DNA of 64,000 bases from Cranoglanis bouderius (taxonomy: Eukaryota > Chordata > Actinopteri > Siluriformes > Cranoglanididae): positions 8,945,755 through 9,009,754 of the forward strand of contig CM042539.1 in the NCBI GenBank assembly GCA_023630585.1, given 5' to 3'. The notes under the pieces are model-generated. The model searched no databases and was not told the DNA's origin. It worked only from the letters and a program-made list of their open reading frames with translations. The number at the start of each line of letters is the position of its first letter. Positions within the stretch are counted from its first letter, which is position 1. A program made the translations under genes and the position numbers. Below are positions 57,400 through 64,000 of this stretch, one piece after another.

Positions 57400-57960
57400 C
57401 CGCTCGGGAGCAGTGATGCAGTACACGACTCAATGAAAACCCTAATCCTGCATTCACACTGTATCAGGAGCTCCACAATACCCACCAGGGAGTCCCTGGT
57501 GATTGTTCATTAGTAAACTCGGTGGGAGTTAGCATTCGCAAAAGCTCTTCAAGATCTCCGTCAACACACATTTAGCCGGGAAAGCAAAGTGGGCCGATTT
57601 CATATTCATGAGAGATTTAATCAAAACAATATCGGAGAGGGGTTTTTACTGACCCGGGTAACACTGTCACAAAAAACGGACAAGCTGTTATTTTAACGTC
57701 GGTAGCGCTGTGCGGGAACGTATTGTGCTTTTATATACGTGCCGTTTCGATATGCATTTGAGAGCGGAGTCGAGTTGCACATTACGGCTGAGCGGAGAAT
57801 ATCCTGGAGCCAACTAAAGTGCGTGTGCATCTCGCAGAAGTCCCACGGAGCCTCTACATATAGGAGTGCAATGATAGCTAGCTGTCGGAGATAAGGGGAG
57901 ATAATGAATAAAGTATGGTGGAATGATATCACTGCCGGCGGCTTGCTATATGGATATACA
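57400..57960. promoter_or_regulatory. Repeat-free block, weak candidate for conserved non-coding DNA
   Basis: It contains TTCATATTCATGAGAGATTT and AATCAAAACAATATCGG (Sox/Tcf-like cores), with balanced composition and no repeat or frame. Confidence 0.25.
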
Positions 57961-59744
57961 GTACATTTTTATGAACTGTTACATGAATCTTTCCTGAAGG
58001 CATTATTTACAATGTACTGTACATATTTCCACATCTGGAGTACACTGGAATTATGGGCTAGGTAGTAAATCTCACTGTTTCCCCATTAGCCTGTACCGGG
58101 TTTAGCTGTGGTCAGGGCAAAACAGCTCACAAAGAGTTGCCCCCTATGGTTTCTGTGTGTGTGGTCATGGTTGTTAGCGTATATACATATATATATATAT
58201 ATATATGTGAGTGTGTGTGCCATCTTCAGAGAGATGGTTTAAGGGCATTTGGGTTGAGGCTGGTTGTGTAAGCGTAACGATTCTCGAGAACTGGCCTCGG
58301 CTGCACCGTAGCTGCCGAGCTCTGACTCATCATCCAGGTGAAATTGGGACACTGTTCTGATCACTGGGAGGAAACTGTAAGACTGTAAGTTCCAGTTGTG
58401 TACGAACATGATACAAATACCATGTGTGAAGTTCACGTAAGGTTACACACTACTGAGCCATGTGGTGCACTACTTAACTCAGACATTGACTCATTGAGCT
58501 TGCAGCTGGGTGCCAAATTTTTTGCCTCTCTACTAGCAATATAATTTGTTTCAGATTACACAAAGGAATTTTTTTAGCAAGTGCTCTGCCAGTTCTTTTT
58601 TTTTCCCCCTGGTTAATTATTTGAGAGCCCTATGTATGGCAGTGACCCTGTTTGCCTTACAGCTTTATTGGTTCTGCCTGGTTAAGAAACCTGCTCTGTC
58701 CAGATTTAGCATTCGGAATTCAATAGAGCAGGTCAAAGGTTGAGGATTGCACAAGAGTTTGACAAGGCGGCCCTGTCCTCAGCTACTGGAGCTTCGCTGG
58801 AAGACTTGCAAGGGAAACGCTGCCCCCGAGCCTGTCGCATTTCAATGCTTTTCCTTGTTGCCCTGGCTCAGACCCGTTTCTCTCTGTAAAAGGTCATGAC
58901 CCCTTTCACATTCTTTTTAGTCACAAGTCATGTGACTAAATATGACCTGAGGACTATCCTCCTGAAGACCCCCAAACATCTGTGCAACAACACTAACAGT
59001 CCGACAAGTCAGTCAGTCAGCACCGAGCGTCTCATATTACACTGGTACTCAACATTTTTTCGGCCAAGGCACGTCTTTTAAAGGAAAATAATCCAACTAA
59101 GCACCACATCATGTCAGAGTATGTGAAAAAATGTCAAATGTTTCACATAGTCACTATGGTTGGCTCACCAATTTCTTCAGCTTTCTTCTAGTAGCAATCT
59201 TTCCCAGATGTGAGGCGAGCTGGTGACTACTGAAACTCAACCGCATGAGAAACACTTTCAGTTATGCTGCGTCAGCCTCATTATGATCGCACAGAAAGGA
59301 AAATTTCCATGACACACCTGACCAGATCTTTGGCACTTACTTCTGTCACAGTGTAGTAGTACTATTGTTGTAATAAGGGCCCTTCAGATGTTTACTGATC
59401 AAAGATCTTCATTACTGAACCACTACAACCAGTACAAATACGACCAACTAAAAACCTTCCCAGATGGTCATTACTGAGGATTTTTTTTTCTGGGAAAGAT
59501 GTTTACTGCTCACCTAGCAACTGTGACCAGTAAATATTTAAATATTTGTGTGTGAGTGTGTGTGTGTGTAGTGTGGTATGTGGTCTTCACCAGCTGCATT
59601 AATACAGTTTGTTGGTTGAATGGAACGTGGAGTCGAAGTAACTGAAGTCAAGCCACATTGTGTACTGTTCGACTCCTGTGAATGGTTATTTGTTTATTTT
59701 TCCATCCTTTATGTGAAATCTCTGTACTAAATTCATACATTCAT
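57961..59744. other. Non-coding DNA, repeat-poor
   Basis: AT run at 58180-58206 and a perfect inverted repeat at 58916-58940. No recognised gene or transposon. Confidence 0.45.
58916..58940. other. Perfect 10 bp inverted repeat, 5 bp spacer
   Basis: TTTAGTCACA, spacer AGTCA, TGTGACTAAA. Outer bases partly continue the symmetry (AGGTCATG upstream, TATGACCT downstream). Confidence 0.85.
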
Positions 59745-60003
59745 TCATCTTTAATCCTGGTCAGGGTGGCAGTGGATCCGGAGCCAATCCCAGGAAAACT
59801 GGGTGTCGCAGGACACCATTCACACACTCATTCATACCTAGGGATAAGTGAGCATAGCCAGTCAACCACACGGTGGAAACTGGAGAATCTGGAGGAAGCA
59901 TGAGAGAACATGTGAAACTCTACACAGACAGTAACCTGAGCTCACAATCGAACCCTGGAGCCGTGATGCCGCAGTGCAACCCTCTGCACCACCATGCTGC
60001 CCT
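59745..60003 (-). repeat. Dispersed SINE-like repeat, family 2, copy 2
   Basis: TAATCCTGGTCAGGGTGGCA, GGAGCCAATCCCAGGAAAAC, TGAAACTCTACACAGACAGT and TCACAATCGAACCCTGGAGC. The last resembles the complement of a B box. It aligns with 33853-34112. Confidence 0.78.
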
Positions 60004-60460
60004 TACTACATATTTAGTGCAGTAGGATGTGGTTTGGGACGTGGCCAAACAAACAAACAAATTTCACACCATCTGTGTAATTTCTGTGCTCAGTTCTTTT
60101 GATACAAACTATAGCTAGATAGATGATCTGAAATTGAAGAATGATATGTCTGGTTTTGATTGCTTTAATCACTTTGATTTCTCTCTAACAGGCACTCAAA
60201 AGGGCTGACTGATGCCAAATATGGATGAGGGCCGGCTTGCTGGGTCATGGCCTTAAAAAGCTGGTATAGACTTACCTATTACTAGTGTTTTAACTAATAC
60301 GTCCAACTTATATTAAGCATGCTGTAGCATCTTTGGGCAGACACACTGAACATTTCACATCTGTGAGAAGAAACAAAGGTCCACAGATACTAGATACTGT
60401 AATATGGGTGTCATTAGCATTAGGGACTTTTTTTTTCTCTTTTTTTTTTTTTTCTGGCAA
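60004..60460. other. Non-coding spacer
   Basis: T-runs at 60428-60453. Nothing else recognised. Confidence 0.45.
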
Positions 60461-60463
60461 GTA

Positions 60464-60920
60464 CACTATATGGTGGAACCCTTACCATCATATCCATTTG
60501 TGCCTGTTGAACATCCCTTTCCAGATTTAGTCCTCATTTGCTGTTATAATAATCTCCACTCTTCTGGGAGGCTTTCCATTAGATTTTGGAGCGTGGCTGT
60601 GGGGATTTGTGCTCTTTCAGACACAAGAGCATTAGTCTGGGGTGCAGTCGGTGTTCCAGTTCATCCGGAAGGTGTTCAGTGGGGTTGACGTCAGGGCTCT
60701 GTGCAGGACAACCCGAGTTCTTCCATGTCTTCATGGAGCTCGCTTTGTGCTCATGCTGGAACAGGTTCGGGCCTCTTAGTTGCACTGAAATTACATTTCT
60801 ACAGCATACAAAGACATTCTATACAATTGTGTGCTTCCAACTTTGTGGCAACAGTTTGGGTAAGAACCAAATACTATGGGTGTGATGGTCAGGTGTCCAC
60901 ATACTTTTGGCCGTATAGTG
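60464..60920 (-). mobile_element. Short Tc1-like derivative with both ends and TA duplication
   Basis: The ends CACTATATGG and, in complement, CACTATACGGCCAAAAGTAT are flanked by TA (60462-60463 and 60921-60922). At 457 bp it is the same family as 32146-32615. The minus strand keeps RGPNLFQHEHKASSMKTW and SPDVNPTEHLPDELEHRLHP. LFQHDNAPVHKASS is shortened here, losing the second catalytic Asp. Only the transposase C-terminus is present, so it is a non-autonomous derivative. Confidence 0.88.
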
Positions 60921-60924
60921 TAGT

Positions 60925-61545
<621 letters not shown>

Positions 61546-61744
61546 TGTGTATGAAGACACTTTGAGAGTTCAACTATTAAAACACTATTTTTAGTGCATA
61601 TGAGCAAACACAGCCTTGTAAAACAATGACTGAGAAACCTATCCATTGCAGTAGGGTGTTTGAAATAGTGTCAAAAGTCTCTGGAATGGTTTCATCTTGT
61701 AACAATCCATGTCCAGCTGCATTTTTTTTTTTTTTTTTTGGTAT

Positions 61745-62100
61745 TCATCCCTCACTCTGGCGTAACTTCTGAACCGCCTCCATCACCCCAAACGTCCCGC
61801 AGAGCAACGCTCCTCCCTGCCTCCTCTCAATGCTTCAGAAGCTGCTTAATCATTTTAATATGAAAGCTGTTAAGTGCCTCCAATAATTACTTTGATGAAA
61901 CGGAGGGCATTTAAAGAGACTTCCACCCGAGCAGCTTTTCACCCATTCTTTTCATCATCCTTTCATCACTTTTGATCTTTTGCTTGTGCCCTTGCGCTTG
62001 CTCTCTGTTTCTGTCTATTATCAATCCACTCGTCTTATTTCTAATCCATCCCTGATTGTCTCTCCTTTTCAGATGCATCTTAGTCACTGGTTTAACCCTT
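61745..62100. promoter_or_regulatory. Candidate conserved non-coding block
   Basis: It contains GCTTAATCATTTTAATATGA, CTCCAATAATTACTTTGATG and TTTCATCATCCTTTCATCAC. Repeat-free, with Tcf-like (CTTTGATG) and homeodomain (TAATTA) cores close together, and no credible frame. Confidence 0.3.
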
Positions 62101-62431
62101 TCCTGTTTGTTTCAGTGAAATAAAGTGTATGTTTCTGTACAGTCAAGTAGTGAAAATCAACTCGTACAGCATTTGGTTGAGACTAGACATGTGCATCAGG
62201 ATGCAACAAACAAAGTTGTATGAGTGCGAGGTTTTATACCCCCTGGCTCTTAATATATTGTGTTGCCTTCTTGAGAACCAATGATTTTGCACCTTTTGTA
62301 ATAGTTGTGACCTCAACTGCATACACAAATATTTGATTTAGATCAATCAACATACAGACCTGTTGTTTGTTAAATCTATAACACTGATTATACAGAATTC
62401 ACAAGGTAACTGTGACTTCACTGTTTATTTA

Positions 62432-62790
62432 CAGTATTGTGCAAAAGTCTTAGGCACATGCAAAGAAATGCTGTGGAGCAAAGATGCCTTCAAAATAATG
62501 AAATTAAATGTTTCTACATTTTAAAAAATATCATAAAGAGCAGTAAACAGTAGTAAATGAAACAAAGTCAATATTTGGTGTGACAAAAAAATAAAAATAA
62601 AAATAGTAGTCTCCGGTACAATGTGTGCAGTTTTATAAGGAAATGAGCTGGTAAGTTTTATTGAGCATCTTGCAGAACCAGACACAGTTCTTCTGAAGAC
62701 TTTGACTTTCGCACTCGCTTCTTATTTTTGCAGGAAAACCCAGCAGCCTTCATTGTGTTTTTTTGTCTGAAAAGTGTCTCTTACGTAATA
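62432..62790 (+). mobile_element. Short inverted-repeat DNA element, copy 3, right end lost
   Basis: CAGTATTGTGCAAAAGTCTT after TA, then the same internal order as 7780-8301 (AAAGAAATGCTGTGGAGCAA, CAGTAAACAGTAGTAAATGA). It breaks off after TCTCTTACGTAATA. Confidence 0.83.
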
Positions 62791-62801
62791 AAAATTTGCT
62801 C

Positions 62802-62818
62802 AAAAAAAAAAAAAAAAA
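62802..62818. repeat. (A)17 run at the junction of two transposons
   Basis: A-run between the truncated inverted-repeat element and the Tc1 relic. Confidence 0.9.
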
Positions 62819-63659
62819 GTACAGAAATGAGCCACAAAAGTTCTGGAACAACGTTTTAAGCATGAGACCAAGATTAACCTCAACAAAAGTGATGGAAAGG
62901 CCAAAGTGTGGAGAAAGAAAAGATCTGCTCATGATCCAAAACATACAAGCTCATCTGTGAAACATGCTGGAGGTAGTGTCATGGCTTGGGCTTGCATGGC
63001 TGCTTCTGGATCAGGCTCACTAATCTATATTGATGATGTACCTCACGATGGTAGCAGCAGAATGAATTCAGAAGTTTACAGGAACATTTTATCTGCCAAA
63101 TTACAGAGAAATGCATCCAGATGACTTAAGTTCGGGAGGAACTTTATCATGCAGAAAGACGATGATCCAAAACACACTGCCAACTCAACCAAGGACTTTA
63201 TCAGGTGGAAAGATGGAAGGTTTTAGACTGGCCAAGTCACCAGACCTTAACCCAACTGAGCAGCATTTCACCTACTGAAGAGGAGAGCAAACACCAACTG
63301 AAGGAGACCGTGGTAAAAGCCTGGAAAAGCATCACAAAAGAGGAAACCAACAATTTGGTGATGTCAGTGAGTCACAGGTTTTGTGCAGTTATTGCAAGTA
63401 AGGGATATGCAAATAAATATTAATTGTTATTTACTTTAATTTTCTTTAAAAGACTTCTGTTCCTATACTTTTGCTCACCTCACAATTGGGTGGGCTGATA
63501 CAAAAGGTTCTATGTTTTATGTTGTCTGGATGTATGTACCAGGAAATAAAAGCTGAAATCCTCAACTCTCATCTCATATCCATCTTTTGCTCTCAAACCC
63601 AAATGTCTTTGGTGTGTAGCACAAACAAATGTACTGGCCTTGTCGTTCCAAAAGTTTAG
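62819..63659 (+). mobile_element. Tc1-like transposon, 5' half missing
   Basis: Same family as 11818 and 20903, in the opposite orientation. It starts within the coding region (ATGAGCCACAAAAGTTCTGG) and ends with the family's terminal region (GGTTCTATGTTTTATGTTGT ... TTGTGCTA-type complement, GGCCTTGTCGTTCCAAAAGT). The last bases of the inverted repeat are missing or mutated. Confidence 0.85.
62906..63420 (+). pseudogene. Tc1 transposase catalytic-half remnant
   Basis: WRKKRSAHDPKHTSSSVKHA, MAASGSGSLIYIDD and SRMNSEVYRNILSAKLQRNA sit in one frame. After a stop come MQKDDDPKHTANSTKDFIR (second Asp region) and, after a frame change, RWKVLDWP. The usual SPDLNPIE segment is out of frame. The C-terminus SHRFCAVIASKGYANKY is intact. 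There are several frame breaks. Confidence 0.85.
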
Positions 63660-64000
63660 GCCATGTCCACTTTTGGTTTAAATCCAAATACAGATATAGT
63701 GTAGATACACATTTCTGGAGCATTATACAGATGCAGATAGTGTCATTGTGTTGAACATGTTGTTAGTATAGTGACAGATTGTGTCGTGAAATCATTACCA
63801 CACCTGATGTGTTGCCAAGGACTTTATAACAGAGATTGGTATTTACAGAGTCACCATAAAAAGCTTATCAATCTGCCTGATTCCCACCACCATCAGCTGC
63901 CAAGTAAAATCAGCTAATATGAATTGGGGGGGGGGGGGGGGAATGAGGCCATCCTCATTGTGACACACTTTCAACAAACGCTCACTCATACAGTTGGCAG
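63660..64000. other. Non-coding DNA with a 16 bp G-run
   Basis: Poly-G at 63926-63941. No gene or repeat recognised. Confidence 0.5.

Noticed and set aside
63926..63941. G-quadruplex from G16
   Set aside because: Single homopolymer runs of this length are prone to sequencing and assembly error, so structure should not be inferred.

Overview
This is a 64 kb stretch of vertebrate nuclear DNA, almost certainly from a ray-finned fish. A catfish-like or other otophysan teleost is my best guess. The basis is many decayed Tc1-type DNA transposons with TA target duplications, fish-type non-LTR retrotransposons, tRNA-derived SINE fragments, and an extreme density of CA/TG and GA/TC microsatellites. 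I find no exon, rRNA, tRNA, CRISPR array, operon or bacterial/viral gene. The only protein-coding homologies are broken reverse transcriptases and Tc1 transposases. The window looks like a gene desert or a very large intron.

Layout. 1-5.8 kb: two LINE 3' ends lie inside one GA-rich tandem array. One is a short stub at 593-760. The other is a 3 kb copy at 2105-5142 whose ORF2 has a complete reverse-transcriptase core but three frameshifts and one stop. 5.8-13 kb: Tc1 relics at 5857, 9931 and 11818, a short inverted-repeat element at 7780, and a repeat-poor, possibly regulatory block at 10.7-11.7 kb. 13-20.7 kb: mostly single-copy-looking DNA with two retroelement tails. 20.7-22.2 kb: a three-layer nest in which a LINE tail sits inside a Tc1 copy that sits inside an older unknown repeat; an uninterrupted copy of that repeat at 31.7-32.1 kb shows the empty site. 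22.9-24.1 kb: long pyrimidine tract. 26-35.5 kb: Tc1 copies, SINE-like repeats and SSRs. 38.7-48.7 kb: dispersed repeats, two minisatellites (41.8 and 43.1 kb), a Tc1 relic split by a 697 bp inverted-repeat element (44.6-45.7 kb) and a GATA/GACA array. 49.5-52.8 kb: a diverged tandem duplication and an L2/Rex1-like LINE. 53-62 kb: the least repetitive part, with an A/T-rich block at 54.3-55.4 kb that has the character of a conserved non-coding enhancer. 62.4-63.7 kb: a truncated inverted-repeat element fused through an A-run to a Tc1 relic.

No genes cooperate here. The interest lies in the order of insertions, the apparent preference of one LINE family for GA-rich repeats, and the candidate regulatory islands. 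All family names rest on motif and end-sequence recognition by eye; no database search was possible.
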